From positions 2,604,001-2,668,000 of the forward strand of contig JAWKLZ010000001.1 of the NCBI GenBank assembly GCA_041392475.1: a stretch of 64,000 bases of DNA, in the 5' to 3' direction. The position numbers were made by a program, and so were the translations under genes. The DNA is from Chitinophagales bacterium (GTDB taxonomy: Bacteria; Bacteroidota; Bacteroidia; Chitinophagales; UBA2359). Within the stretch, counting starts at the first letter, position 1. Every line of letters begins with the position of its first letter. Shown here in pieces: positions 45,165-54,528 of the stretch. The notes beneath the pieces were generated by a model, which made no database searches, was not told the origin of the DNA, and saw only the letters and a program-made list of their open reading frames with translations.

Positions 45165-46265
45165 TTACAATCCCACTCTCACACTTCCATCCCCATTTAC
45201 TTTGATACTTGGACAAAAAGGCGTATTGAAGTTACCCAAATTGTAGTCATCTAAATTGGTCGTAAAAATGCTAATGCTGCCCCAATAAAATGCCTCTACA
45301 ACTGGGTTTTGAAGCTCCAAGCTAATTTTGCCATTTGCACAAATAAACACCAAATCAAAATCCACATCTATCTCAGGGTCAAAGAAATTGTTTACATCCT
45401 TTGCCAAGTCCAAATCGAAGTGAAGCGTAGGATTATCGCCCGCTTTATACGCAGCTTCTACCCATCCATTACCATAATAGTGTCCCCAATAAATACCTTT
45501 CAAGTTACTTTGTACATGTCGAAGATGCCCAAACAAACTCTCCACAATATTTTCAAACATATCACGAGGTAAAATTCCCAAAGGTGGCAACCAGATGCTT
45601 CCCTGATTTTGGCTCGTATATTTCCAACCCCCATATTGACGCAACTCACTGCTGGATATAGTAATAGAGGAAGGATGCCCATCGTTTCCATCAATCCATT
45701 GGCAAGAACCAAAAGATTTTCTGTACAAAGGTGTCGCAACATTGTTTACCATGATATCTATATTTTTGATGCACCAACCATCCGTACCTATTTTGGCTAT
45801 CTTCAAAAAGCGAATGTCGCCAATTTTGTTGACTCCCACATTCACAAGGTCATACACATCTGTATGATTTCGCTCCCTATCATCTCCTCCTTTGTCGAGG
45901 TAAAAACGATTTTGGGTGCTGTTTCCAATCTGAATATATGCAGTATCGTCCGTATCAGCATCGTCCCGTCCATCTGTTGTGATTTTCACCTGCAATCGCC
46001 AAACTGCCACATCTTCAAAATTAGCTGGTCGAGAAGGTAAAAAATCGGATGTCCCACTGCTTGTTTTGTAGCTAACACCTGAATTACTTGGAGTCGGTGT
46101 AGTAGCAACAGGAGCAGTTTTAATCGCTCTAGTCGCTTTAAAGGTAGGTAAAGTCGTTGACTTTCGGTGATCAACGGTAGTTCTTCTTGGCTGAGCAAAT
46201 AAGTGATTGAAACTAGCAAATTGAAGAGCCAAAAAACATACAAAAAGAATAGTTAATCGTTTCAT
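45165..46265 (-). CDS. Secreted protein with PLAT/LH2-like domain
   Basis: 366 residues with a signal peptide (1-24, cleavage LFA-Q). A Thr/Pro/Ser-rich linker (residues ~27-75) is followed at ~88-190 by a segment resembling PLAT/LH2 beta-sandwich domains: WRLQVKITTDGRDDADTDD, AYIQIG, DRERNHTDVYDL, then LKIAKIGTDGWCIKNIDI. PLAT domains usually bind lipids or other proteins at membranes. The remaining C-terminal half (FENIVESLFGHLRHV, FDLDLAKDVNNFFDPEIDVDF) is not recognised; no T9SS tail is seen at the end. The assignment is by eye. It is a single-gene unit followed by a strong hairpin. Confidence 0.75.
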   Translation of the reverse strand: MKRLTILFVCFLALQFASFNHLFAQPRRTTVDHRKSTTLPTFKATRAIKTAPVATTPTPSNSGVSYKTSSGTSDFLPSRPANFEDVAVWRLQVKITTDGRDDADTDDTAYIQIGNSTQNRFYLDKGGDDRERNHTDVYDLVNVGVNKIGDIRFLKIAKIGTDGWCIKNIDIMVNNVATPLYRKSFGSCQWIDGNDGHPSSITISSSELRQYGGWKYTSQNQGSIWLPPLGILPRDMFENIVESLFGHLRHVQSNLKGIYWGHYYGNGWVEAAYKAGDNPTLHFDLDLAKDVNNFFDPEIDVDFDLVFICANGKISLELQNPVVEAFYWGSISIFTTNLDDYNLGNFNTPFCPSIKVNGDGSVRVGL

Positions 46266-46473
46266 CTTAAAAAGGTTTTAAAGGAGTTAAAAAGGTTCAA
46301 GGTTGCAATTGTGTTCCCTTGAACTGTCACCTTCATTGGATGAAATGGCGGAATGGATTTGGAAAAAATCGGAAATTCTTTTCTACTGTAACGGTGATTT
46401 TATGAGCTTATTGACCCCAAAAAAACCGCAAAATATTAACAATCAGAATTTTAATTTAAAATCATCAACAGAA

Positions 46474-46506
46474 AGCCTACAAAAGTTTTTAAAACTTTTG
46501 TAGGCT
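46474..46506 (-). terminator. Long perfect palindrome downstream of pncB
   Basis: AGCCTACAAAAGTTTT and AAAACTTTTGTAGGCT are perfectly complementary around one T (33 bases), 85 bases past the pncB stop. It is probably a transcription terminator, possibly bidirectional. The remaining bases of the 46266-46590 gap hold the repeat at 46529 and the upstream region of the 46265 gene; nothing else is seen. Confidence 0.7.
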
Positions 46507-46528
46507 GATTTATCAATATTTCGTGGTG

Positions 46529-46571
46529 TTTTGATAATCAAAACCCTGTACCTCTGTGCTTCTGTATCTAG
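46529..46571 (-). repeat. CGCAGAG-type intergenic repeat, copy 2
   Basis: On the - strand it reads CAGAAGCACAGAGGTACAG then TTTTGATTATCAAAA, matching copy 1 at 31003-31043. It begins 20 bases after the pncB stop, in the same orientation as the gene. Confidence 0.55.
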
Positions 46572-46590
46572 TAGAAATTACCTGAACTAT

Positions 46591-48027
46591 TTATTTATTT
46601 TCATTCCCCAACATGCGTTTCTTCAATTCATATAGCGACCTCTCCAAACCCACTCCATAATTTTTCATTTCACCCATCTCCTTCAATTGGTTTATACAAA
46701 ACACCCTAATTTGGTGAATAGTAGGAAATTGATGTACCAATTTTCCTTTCCTAAAAATAGCTTGTAGTAAATCAACCCCCTTCAAATGCGATGAAATAGC
46801 CACCTTCAATTCAGAATCAAAATTAACAAAACCTTCAATCCTTTCTCCGTACAACTCGTTGTAAACCACATCCGCCACAGGTTTTTCCCCTTCAAAAAAC
46901 CGTTTCACCTTCAATATCCCAGGATTAGACGTTTTGATAGGCGTATTTGAAAGTTTGATGCGGTATTCCCATTCATTCGAGCCTTTATCTCGGATAGCCG
47001 CCAATTTATACACTCCGCCCAAAGCCGCTTGATCATAAGCCGTCGCCAGTTTAGTGCCGACTCCCCAAACGGTGATTTTTGCACCTTGAGCCTTCAATTC
47101 CTCGATTTTGTACTCGTCCAAATCACTGCTTGCCACAATTGCAGCCCCTTCAAAACCACCCTCATCCAGCAGTTTTCTTGCAGCAATGCTCAAAGCCGCC
47201 ATGTCGCCAGAATCCAAACGAATACCGACCATTTCATACCCCCGTTTCCGCAATTTTTTTCCCACTTCAATCGCATTTTTTACCCCTTCAATCGTATCGT
47301 AAGTGTCCACCAAAAAAATACAATTGTTCGGCATAGCAGCAGCATAGGCTTCAAAAGCTTCCAATTCTTCGTCAAAACACATTACCCAACTATGGGCATG
47401 AGTACCTTTCACAGGAATGTCAAACAACTTGCCAGCCAATACATTAGAAGTCGCCACACAACCGCCAATGTATGCCGCTCTCGATGCACTGATGCCGCCA
47501 TCCATTCCCTGCGCCCTCCGCAGTCCAAACTCCAACACCGCTTCTCCCTTTGCCGCCCGACAAACCCGTGCAGATTTGGTGGCTATCAATGTTTGAAAAT
47601 TTACAATGTTCAACAATGCTGTTTCCAACATTTGACACTGCCACAAAGGACCCTTCACCCGCATTAAAGGTTCATGCGGATAAACCAGTGTTCCTTCTGC
47701 AATTGCGTCAATGTCCAATGTCAATTCAGATGTTCGTAGAAAATCTATGAAACCTTTTTCAAACAATGGTTTGCCATCGTTTCCTTCCAAAGTCTGCAAA
47801 TAGTGAAGATCATCTTCTTCAAATCGAAACTCCTCTATATAAGAAATTGCAGTTTCCAAGCCACAACAAACTGCATAGTTGCCATTGAAGGGTAACTTTC
47901 TGAAAAAGAGGTGAAAAACGGCTTCTTGTTCCGCTATTCCGTTTTTCCAATAACCATACACCATTGTCAATTGGTAGAGATCTGTGAGGAGGCTCAAAGA
48001 GGTGCTGTAAATATTGGATAATTTCAT
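46591..48027 (-). CDS. pncB: Nicotinate phosphoribosyltransferase
   Basis: 478 residues. It joins nicotinate to PRPP, with ATP, to give nicotinate mononucleotide in NAD salvage. Family motifs are visible: LLTDLYQLTMVYGYWKNGI at the N-terminus, FHLFFRKLPFNGNYAVCCGL, LEFGLRRAQGMDGGISASRAAYIGG with the conserved RRAQG, GTHAHSWVM with the histidine region, NCIFLVDTYDT, GIRLDSGDMAALS and ASSDLDEYKI, then GVGTKLATAYDQAALGGVYK. It stands alone between two strong hairpins, next to the NADH-oxidising Nqr operon but transcribed separately. Confidence 0.95.
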   Translation of the reverse strand: MKLSNIYSTSLSLLTDLYQLTMVYGYWKNGIAEQEAVFHLFFRKLPFNGNYAVCCGLETAISYIEEFRFEEDDLHYLQTLEGNDGKPLFEKGFIDFLRTSELTLDIDAIAEGTLVYPHEPLMRVKGPLWQCQMLETALLNIVNFQTLIATKSARVCRAAKGEAVLEFGLRRAQGMDGGISASRAAYIGGCVATSNVLAGKLFDIPVKGTHAHSWVMCFDEELEAFEAYAAAMPNNCIFLVDTYDTIEGVKNAIEVGKKLRKRGYEMVGIRLDSGDMAALSIAARKLLDEGGFEGAAIVASSDLDEYKIEELKAQGAKITVWGVGTKLATAYDQAALGGVYKLAAIRDKGSNEWEYRIKLSNTPIKTSNPGILKVKRFFEGEKPVADVVYNELYGERIEGFVNFDSELKVAISSHLKGVDLLQAIFRKGKLVHQFPTIHQIRVFCINQLKEMGEMKNYGVGLERSLYELKKRMLGNENK

Positions 48028-48159
48028 GGTGTTTTTTTTACACTAAGTTAATTTTGGAGTATTAACGCAGTGTAGGTGGATTTTGTTCCATTTGAAGGAT
48101 TTTTTTTTACCTCCTTCACTTTTTTTGATTGATAATTTAGTCCTATTCTGTTAACTAAA

Positions 48160-48194
48160 AAAGCCATCAAAATCAATCTGATTTTGATGGCTTT
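48160..48194 (-). terminator. Terminator of the nqr operon
   Basis: AAAGCCATCAAAATCA and TGATTTTGATGGCTTT form a perfect 16-bp stem with a 3-base loop, 31 bases after the nqrF stop on the - strand, followed there by TTTT. Confidence 0.85.
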
Positions 48195-48224
48195 CAATTT
48201 TATATTGATTTTGAAGTTTACAAA

Positions 48225-49466
48225 TTATCCTCCAAAATCGTCAAAAGCAATATTTTCACTTGGAACACCTAAATCGTCCAACATTTTCAATACTGCTGCC
48301 AACATCGCAGGAGGACCACAGATATAATATTCGATTTCTTCTGGTTCCTCATGGTTTTTCAAGTAGCTATCCAACAATACTTGGTGTATAAACCCTTTGA
48401 GTCCAGTCCAATTATCTTCTGGAAGAGGATCAGAAAGTGCGATGTGAAAAGAGAAATTATCGTACTCCTTTTCAATATCTTCGAATTGATCTACATAAAA
48501 TAACTCTCTTACAGAACGTCCACCATACCAATAAGAAATCTTACGGTCACGGGTCTTTTCTGTGTGAAACAAGTGGAAAAGGTGAGAGCGTAGAGGTGCC
48601 ATACCTGCACCACCACCAATGTAAACCATTTCTTTCTTGGTCGGTTTGATGAAAAACTCACCATAAGGCCCCGAGATAGTCACCTTATCACCTGGTTTGC
48701 GAGAAAATACGTAAGAAGAACAAATACCTGGATTCACGTCCATGAATTGGTTTTTGGCTCTGTCCCAAGGTGGAGAAGCAATACGGATGTTGAGCATCAC
48801 AATGTTTCCTTCGGCTGGGTGATTCGCCATAGAATAGGCACGGAAGATAGGTTCAGGATTTTTCATTTTTAAATTCCACATATTAAATTTATCCCAATCT
48901 TCACGGTATTCTGTTTCCACTTCAATATCCTTGTATTCTACCTCACATTTAGGAACATCTATCTGGACATAGCCACCAGATTCAAATTCCAAAAATTCAC
49001 CAGGAGGAAGTTTTACCACAAACTCTTTGATAAAAGTGGCCACATTCCCATTAGAAACAACCTCACATTCCCACTTTTTGATACCAAATACCTCTTCTGG
49101 AACTTCTACGGTCATATCCCCTCGCACTTTCACTTGACAAGCCAAACGCCAGTGATTTTGTGCCTCTTTTCGTGTAAGGTGATTCATTTCGGTAGGCAAC
49201 ACATCGCCACCACCTTCTATTACCTGACATTTGCACATAGCACAGGTACCACCTCCACCACAAGCAGAAGGCAAAAACAAATTTTTCTGAGAAAGAGCTG
49301 TTAGCAAAGTTGGACCAGGAGATACCACTAGTGTTTCTTCGCCATTCACCAAAATATTGACATCACCAGAAGGAATCAATTTGGCTTTGGCATACAATAA
49401 TATGCCAGTCAGAAATAAAATGATGAATAAAAAAGCAGCAGAACTACCAATAATTACAGGAAGCAT
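48225..49466 (-). CDS. nqrF: Na+-translocating NADH:quinone reductase subunit F
   Basis: 413 residues, full length. It is the NADH-oxidising subunit of Na+-NQR. One N-terminal membrane helix (residues 1-27) is followed by a 2Fe-2S ferredoxin domain with Cys69, Cys75, Cys78 (ACGGGGTCAMC) and Cys110 (RLACQV). The ferredoxin-reductase part has the FAD motif RAYSMANHP, the NAD-binding GGGAGMAPLRSHLF and the C-terminal YYICGPPAM. Electrons go from NADH to FAD to the 2Fe-2S cluster. It is the last gene of nqrABCDEF, 103 bases after nqrE, and is followed by a strong terminator. Confidence 0.97.
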   Translation of the reverse strand: MLPVIIGSSAAFLFIILFLTGILLYAKAKLIPSGDVNILVNGEETLVVSPGPTLLTALSQKNLFLPSACGGGGTCAMCKCQVIEGGGDVLPTEMNHLTRKEAQNHWRLACQVKVRGDMTVEVPEEVFGIKKWECEVVSNGNVATFIKEFVVKLPPGEFLEFESGGYVQIDVPKCEVEYKDIEVETEYREDWDKFNMWNLKMKNPEPIFRAYSMANHPAEGNIVMLNIRIASPPWDRAKNQFMDVNPGICSSYVFSRKPGDKVTISGPYGEFFIKPTKKEMVYIGGGAGMAPLRSHLFHLFHTEKTRDRKISYWYGGRSVRELFYVDQFEDIEKEYDNFSFHIALSDPLPEDNWTGLKGFIHQVLLDSYLKNHEEPEEIEYYICGPPAMLAAVLKMLDDLGVPSENIAFDDFGG

Positions 49467-49569
49467 ATTATTGATTTTTTAATTGAAATATTTAATGATT
49501 TTAAGAAAATCTAAAATGATTTATCATCAATCATTTTTTGATTTTCATTTTCATTCTAAGTTTGATTTC

Positions 49570-50181
49570 TTACAATTTGATACCCATGAAACTCATGAAC
49601 GCAATCCCCATCAAGCCAGTGATAATAAACGCAATTCCTAAGCCACGCAAAGGTGCAGGAACATGTGAATAGCGTATTTTTTCACGAATAGCAGCAATAG
49701 CGACAATGGCGAGAAAAAAACCAAACCCCGCTCCTACTCCAAACACACTTGATTGAATAAAATCATACTCTTTTTGAACCATAAAAAGAGAACCTCCAAG
49801 AATAGAGCAGTTTACAGTAATCAAAGGCAAGAAAATACCCAATGAATTGTACAATGCAGGAGATACTTTTTCAATCACCATTTCTACCAACTGTACCATT
49901 GATGCAATAACAGCAATGAAGATAATTAGTTGCAGAAAAGTGAGGTCAACCGACGCAAAAGAAGGGTGAATCCATGCCAAAGAACCTTCTGCCAAGAAAA
50001 ATTTTCTAATCAGAAAGTTAATAGGAACGGTAATCGCCAATACAAAAATAACGGATAGCCCTAGCCCAAAAGCCGTTTTGACCGTTTTTGAAACTGCCAA
50101 AAAAGAACACATTCCCAAAAAATAAGAAAGCACCATGTTCTCTACAAAAGCCGATTTGACAAATATATTTAATAAATCCAT
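49570..50181 (-). CDS. nqrE: Na+-translocating NADH:quinone reductase subunit E
   Basis: 203 residues with six predicted membrane helices. NqrE and NqrD are homologous inverted-topology subunits that together hold an iron centre in the membrane and form part of the Na+ path. The start FVKSAFVENMVLSYFLGMCSFLAVS with its conserved Cys, and the VNCSILGGSLF region in the second half with the other Cys, fit the family. NqrE is encoded 45 bases after nqrD, in the usual order. Confidence 0.96.
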   Translation of the reverse strand: MDLLNIFVKSAFVENMVLSYFLGMCSFLAVSKTVKTAFGLGLSVIFVLAITVPINFLIRKFFLAEGSLAWIHPSFASVDLTFLQLIIFIAVIASMVQLVEMVIEKVSPALYNSLGIFLPLITVNCSILGGSLFMVQKEYDFIQSSVFGVGAGFGFFLAIVAIAAIREKIRYSHVPAPLRGLGIAFIITGLMGIAFMSFMGIKL

Positions 50182-50226
50182 TGTTTGAATAATTAAAATG
50201 ACAATGAAAATTCGCTTTTCATTAGA

Positions 50227-50904
50227 TTAGGAAATATCCACCAATTTGGTATTTTTAGAACGCTGAATCCAAATAAGAATACCAATAACAAACATGGCAG
50301 CAGCAGGAGTCAACATGATACCATTGTCAGCATAACCAGCAGCATACACACCTTCAGGAATCAACTTCCAACCCAAAATGCTGCCTGCACCAAAAAATTC
50401 TCTCAAAACTGCCACTATAATCAAAATAGCACCATAACCCAAACCATTGCCAATACCATCTAAGAAAGCAGGCCATGGCTTACTATTCATCGCAAAGGCT
50501 TCTAAACGCCCCATTACGATACAATTGGTGATAATCAAACCCACAAAAACCGATAACTCTTTGCTCACATCATAAGCAAATGCCTTTAACAATTGATCCA
50601 CAATCGTTACCAAGGTAGCAATTACTACCAATTGGACAATCATCCGAATACGTGGAGGTATACCATTTCGCATCAATGCGATAGCAAAATTAGAAAAAGC
50701 ACAAACCATCGTTACACTAATAGCCATTACCAATGCAGGATATACTTGTGTTGTTACTGCCAAAGCAGAACAAATACCCAATACCTGAACCGTGATTGGA
50801 TTATTATCGTCAAAAGGATCGGTTAGCAGTCTTCTGTTTTTTGCCGAAAACAGAGGCTCACTGGGTGCGGCAACAACTGCTTTTTTTTCTGCTACTTCAC
50901 TCAT
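50227..50904 (-). CDS. nqrD: Na+-translocating NADH:quinone reductase subunit D
   Basis: 225 residues, with a ~25-residue N-terminal extension before the first family motif (FDDNNPITVQVLGICSALAVT). Six membrane helices follow; the conserved Cys residues are in LGICSALAV and in LIITNCIVMGRLEAFAM. It pairs with NqrE. It starts 18 bases after the nqrC stop. Confidence 0.96.
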   Translation of the reverse strand: MSEVAEKKAVVAAPSEPLFSAKNRRLLTDPFDDNNPITVQVLGICSALAVTTQVYPALVMAISVTMVCAFSNFAIALMRNGIPPRIRMIVQLVVIATLVTIVDQLLKAFAYDVSKELSVFVGLIITNCIVMGRLEAFAMNSKPWPAFLDGIGNGLGYGAILIIVAVLREFFGAGSILGWKLIPEGVYAAGYADNGIMLTPAAAMFVIGILIWIQRSKNTKLVDIS

Positions 50905-50922
50905 TATATTATTTCTGTTTAA

Positions 50923-51624
50923 TTAATTTACATTTTTAAAATAGGCTTGATAACTACTGTAGCCTTTTTGAAGCATATCTTCCACACCATTGCCTGTAAT
51001 AGTTGCACCAGACATACCATCTACTAAGTTGGCTTTCCCCTCAATAGCATTGCCTCTTCCCTTCAAAATATCGAAGGCATAAGTACCATTGGTTTGCAAC
51101 TGTTTGCCTACAAATTGATCTTGAAACCAGTCTTTTGTGATTTCTGCACCAAGGCCAGGCGTTTCTCCTTTGTGGTCAAAAGATGTACCTGCAATGGTAT
51201 TGAAGTCTTCTTTTAATGCCAGAAAACCCCATATTTCATCCCATAGACCATTACCATATAAAGGTATAATATAGCTTTTAGCATTGTTGTCTCCTGAATA
51301 GATATACACAGGTAATTGACGATCACTCATAGGTTTTCGGTACTCTTTTTTGATGTCAATATCAAAAGCGTTAACTCCTTCAACAGGTTTCCCTTGAGCA
51401 TCAACTACTACTTCCTTGATACGCTTAGAGTATTCGCCTTCAACAATCGACTTGTCTGCAATATCAGATACAGAATTGAGAATTTGTTTCTTTTTCTCCA
51501 ATGCTTCTTCTGCATCCTGTCGTGGTTTGAGTTCCGTAGCCAAAAATGCCAATACAACAGCTACGATAAGGGTCATCAAAGCCACATAACCAACGGTATA
51601 ATTGTTACTATTAATATCAGCCAT
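50923..51624 (-). CDS. nqrC: Na+-translocating NADH:quinone reductase subunit C
   Basis: 233 residues. One N-terminal membrane helix (~9-26) anchors a periplasmic domain. The flavinylation motif DGMSGATITGNGV is near the end; the Thr at about 210 (second Thr of SGATIT) is expected to carry covalent FMN, attached by an ApbE-type transferase not present in this window. The start codon overlaps the end of nqrB by 8 bases, which points to coupled translation. Confidence 0.96.
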   Translation of the reverse strand: MADINSNNYTVGYVALMTLIVAVVLAFLATELKPRQDAEEALEKKKQILNSVSDIADKSIVEGEYSKRIKEVVVDAQGKPVEGVNAFDIDIKKEYRKPMSDRQLPVYIYSGDNNAKSYIIPLYGNGLWDEIWGFLALKEDFNTIAGTSFDHKGETPGLGAEITKDWFQDQFVGKQLQTNGTYAFDILKGRGNAIEGKANLVDGMSGATITGNGVEDMLQKGYSSYQAYFKNVN

Positions 51625-52837
51625 GATTTCTTGCTAATCTGCGTTTAATGTTTGCTTGATAAATATAATGGTCAATCAATGGAGCAAATACATTCATAAA
51701 CAGTATCGCCAACATCCATCCCTCAGGATAGGCAGGATTCAACACCCTGACAATGATACCAATTACTCCAATCATAAAGCCATATACCAATTTTCCAGTA
51801 TTCGTTTGTGCTGCGGTAACAGGGTCCGTTGCCATAAATGCCATGGCAAAAAAGAAACTGCCCATTACAAAGTGGTAATAAAAAGGTACAGCAATAAATG
51901 AGTTTGGATCAGTAGCTATGAAATTAAGGATAATCCCCATAAAGGCTGCGCCCAAAACCATAGACAACATGATTCTCCAACTTGCCACGCCCATTGCAAT
52001 CAACATTCCAGCACCCAACAAAACAGCAGGTTTACTCATTTCTCCAACTGAACCAGGAATCCATCCCCAGAACATCTCCGACACACTATACTTTGCAACG
52101 ACTGCTTCCCAGCCTCCTTTAGCAGCAAGTGCCAGAGGTGTAGCTCCTGAAAATCCATCCACTACATTGGCATAACCCGCTGTAGTAGCAGAACTCAAAC
52201 CAAACATATCGTGTAAAAAATTGTAATCATAAGCCACCCAACAAGTATCACCAGATATATCCGATGGATAGGCAAAGAAAATAAATACCCTTGTTAATAA
52301 GGCGATGTTCAGAATATTCATACCTGTACCTCCAAAAGCTTCCTTACCTAAAATCACTGCAAATGCAGTAGCAATCGCTACCATCCACAACGGAATACCT
52401 GGAGGCATAATCAATGGAATCAACATTCCTGTTACCAAAAACCCCTCTTCAATCGCATGGCCTTTCTTTGCAGCAAAGAAAAACTCGATTCCCAAGCCCA
52501 CTACATGAGCCACAACGATTATAGGCAATAACTGAAAAAGTCCATAGAAAAATTTGGTAAAAAATGCCTCAAATATACCTGGATACATACCAAAGGCAAC
52601 ATAGTGCTGATGTCCAATATTGTACATGCCAAAAAGCAAACAAAATTGCAAGGCTAAAACCACATGCACCATTGTTCGCTTCAAATCCATCCCATCTCGG
52701 ATGTGTACCCCATGACCAGATGTTACCGATTTTGGGGCAAAGAGGAAGGTAAAAAATCCATCAAAGACAGTATGCAATACCTTCTTGTCCTTTATAGATT
52801 TACCGTATTCTTCAAGTTTCTTTGCTAACTTGCTCAT
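51617..52837 (-). CDS. nqrB: Na+-translocating NADH:quinone reductase subunit B
   Basis: 406 residues, with about ten membrane helices. It is the main Na+-conducting subunit, with covalent FMN and riboflavin. The flavin attachment site is VVDGFSGATPLALAA, with Thr233 in the SGAT motif. GMLIPLIMPPGIPLW and GKEAFGGTGMNILNIALL are the conserved membrane segments. The gene lies 105 bases after nqrA and overlaps nqrC by 8 bases. Confidence 0.97.
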   Translation of the reverse strand: MSKLAKKLEEYGKSIKDKKVLHTVFDGFFTFLFAPKSVTSGHGVHIRDGMDLKRTMVHVVLALQFCLLFGMYNIGHQHYVAFGMYPGIFEAFFTKFFYGLFQLLPIIVVAHVVGLGIEFFFAAKKGHAIEEGFLVTGMLIPLIMPPGIPLWMVAIATAFAVILGKEAFGGTGMNILNIALLTRVFIFFAYPSDISGDTCWVAYDYNFLHDMFGLSSATTAGYANVVDGFSGATPLALAAKGGWEAVVAKYSVSEMFWGWIPGSVGEMSKPAVLLGAGMLIAMGVASWRIMLSMVLGAAFMGIILNFIATDPNSFIAVPFYYHFVMGSFFFAMAFMATDPVTAAQTNTGKLVYGFMIGVIGIIVRVLNPAYPEGWMLAILFMNVFAPLIDHYIYQANIKRRLARNHG

Positions 52838-52942
52838 ATCTATCTATTAGATTGCTAAATTGTTTTATTGCTTATTAATTTTTCAAAACATACAATGTCA
52901 AGCATTTTAAACTTGAATTTGTGTTTTGAGATTGAGCTTTCA

Positions 52943-54316
52943 TTACCCCTGCTCTCGCATCATGTCCAATCCTTGACGCAAAATTTCTTGTACTTCTGTT
53001 TTTGAAGGACATACAAAACCACATAAAGCCAAATCCTCTTCTACGACCTCATAAATACCCAAACCTTCCATTTGGTCGAAATCTCCATACATGATGGATT
53101 TCAACAATTGCATCGGATAAATATCCATTGGAGTTACTTTCTCATACAAACCTGTCACCACAAAAGCACGGTGTTCGCCATGGGTGTTCGTAGTAACATC
53201 ATATTTCTTATTCGGTTTTAAGAAAGCGGGAAAAGTTTTAGAAGCACTTGGACGATTTGCAGGAAGAATCCACCCTAAACCAGGCAATATCCAACCAAAC
53301 ATTTCATATTGATCTCCTTCTTTGAGAACCGTCAATTGGTGGTGCCAAAAATCAAGATGTCCATTAGACTCAACAATACTACCAGTCAATGGATTACCGC
53401 TAATATATCGAACGTGATCAGTTGTGAGATTACCTTTCACCATGTTTTCGACATTTGCCCCCAAATACGTTTTGTAGTATTTTGGCTCTTTCACTACAGG
53501 TCCGCCCAATGAAACCAAACGTTCTGTATTGAAAACACCCTCTAAAGCCAAACGTCCTAGAACCAACACATCTTGTGGATTGATAGTCCAAACAACCTCT
53601 CCTTTTGCCAATGGAGCAATGTGGTGAATTTGAGTTCCCACTGTACCTGATGGATGTGGCCCACTTACTTGGTGTATCTCAATTCCTTTCACATTTTTGT
53701 AAGCATCTGCTAGTGTTGCCCCACCATTAACACTCAAATGAACCTTACCTGATGTCAAATACTTCAATACATCCACTCCTGCTTGAAAATACTTTCCCTG
53801 CCCTTGCATTACATAGTTGTAATCTGGAGCCAAAGGTGCAGTATCAAATCCAGAGATAAAAATATTTTTGGGAGTATCATTAGGAGAAGCGACAACATTG
53901 TAAGGTCTTTGACGCAAAAACGCCCAGCAACCTGACTGAAGCAATAAAGGAATGATAGCTTCCTTAGTAGTGGAGGCAAGATTAATCTTGTCAAACTGCT
54001 TGAAAGCAATGCTGTTATCTGCTAAAATAATTACTTCAACAATAGCACGCTTTAGACCTCTCCTCACTTCAACTACCTCACCACTCACAGGAGAAGCATA
54101 GATAATATCTGGATTGGATTTATCAAAAAACAAGCCGTCACCAGCTTTTACTTCGTCCCCTACTTGAACCAATAACTTAGGAATAGGATACATCCCTTCA
54201 AAATTTGGTGGCTTAATCGAATAAGTCCGAGATTGAAGGTTGTTTACAGTTTCTTGCTTTGGTTCACCTACGATTTTTATATCGTAGCCTCTTTTTAGTT
54301 TAATTGTTTTGCCCAT
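52943..54316 (-). CDS. nqrA: Na+-translocating NADH:quinone reductase subunit A
   Basis: 457 residues, normal length. NqrA is a soluble subunit at the cytoplasmic side involved in ubiquinone binding. The N-terminal Rnf/Nqr A-type biotinyl-like fold is visible (YSIKPPNFEGMYPIPKLLVQ, GDEVKAGDGLFFDKSNPDI, YASPVSGEVVEVRRG), followed by HPSGTVGTQIHHIAP and the C-terminal PTELxxIL-like region near ILRQGLDMM. It is the first gene of the operon. A TACCTTTG box lies 27 bases before the ATG. Na+-NQR is the main Na+ pump of many marine Bacteroidota. Confidence 0.97.
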   Translation of the reverse strand: MGKTIKLKRGYDIKIVGEPKQETVNNLQSRTYSIKPPNFEGMYPIPKLLVQVGDEVKAGDGLFFDKSNPDIIYASPVSGEVVEVRRGLKRAIVEVIILADNSIAFKQFDKINLASTTKEAIIPLLLQSGCWAFLRQRPYNVVASPNDTPKNIFISGFDTAPLAPDYNYVMQGQGKYFQAGVDVLKYLTSGKVHLSVNGGATLADAYKNVKGIEIHQVSGPHPSGTVGTQIHHIAPLAKGEVVWTINPQDVLVLGRLALEGVFNTERLVSLGGPVVKEPKYYKTYLGANVENMVKGNLTTDHVRYISGNPLTGSIVESNGHLDFWHHQLTVLKEGDQYEMFGWILPGLGWILPANRPSASKTFPAFLKPNKKYDVTTNTHGEHRAFVVTGLYEKVTPMDIYPMQLLKSIMYGDFDQMEGLGIYEVVEEDLALCGFVCPSKTEVQEILRQGLDMMREQG

Positions 54317-54342
54317 TTTAACTGTTTTTCTAAAATAGGCTG

Positions 54343-54350
54343 CAAAGGTA
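54343..54350 (-). promoter_or_regulatory. Candidate -7 box of the nqr operon
   Basis: The - strand reads TACCTTTG (TANNTTTG), 26 bases before the nqrA ATG, like the other boxes in this window. The -33 element is not clear. Confidence 0.5.
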
Positions 54351-54528
54351 GCAAGTAGATTTAGAAATAGAAAGATTTATTCAATTTTTCGAGAGAGATG
54401 TGTGTAGAGAATGATTGACTTATTTTTTCTACTAAGAAATAAAAAACAACAATCAATCTATTAAAAAGCAAATCAATTTTTTATACAGAAAATTATCTAC
54501 ACTTTGATTTTTATTTTTATTGAATCAA

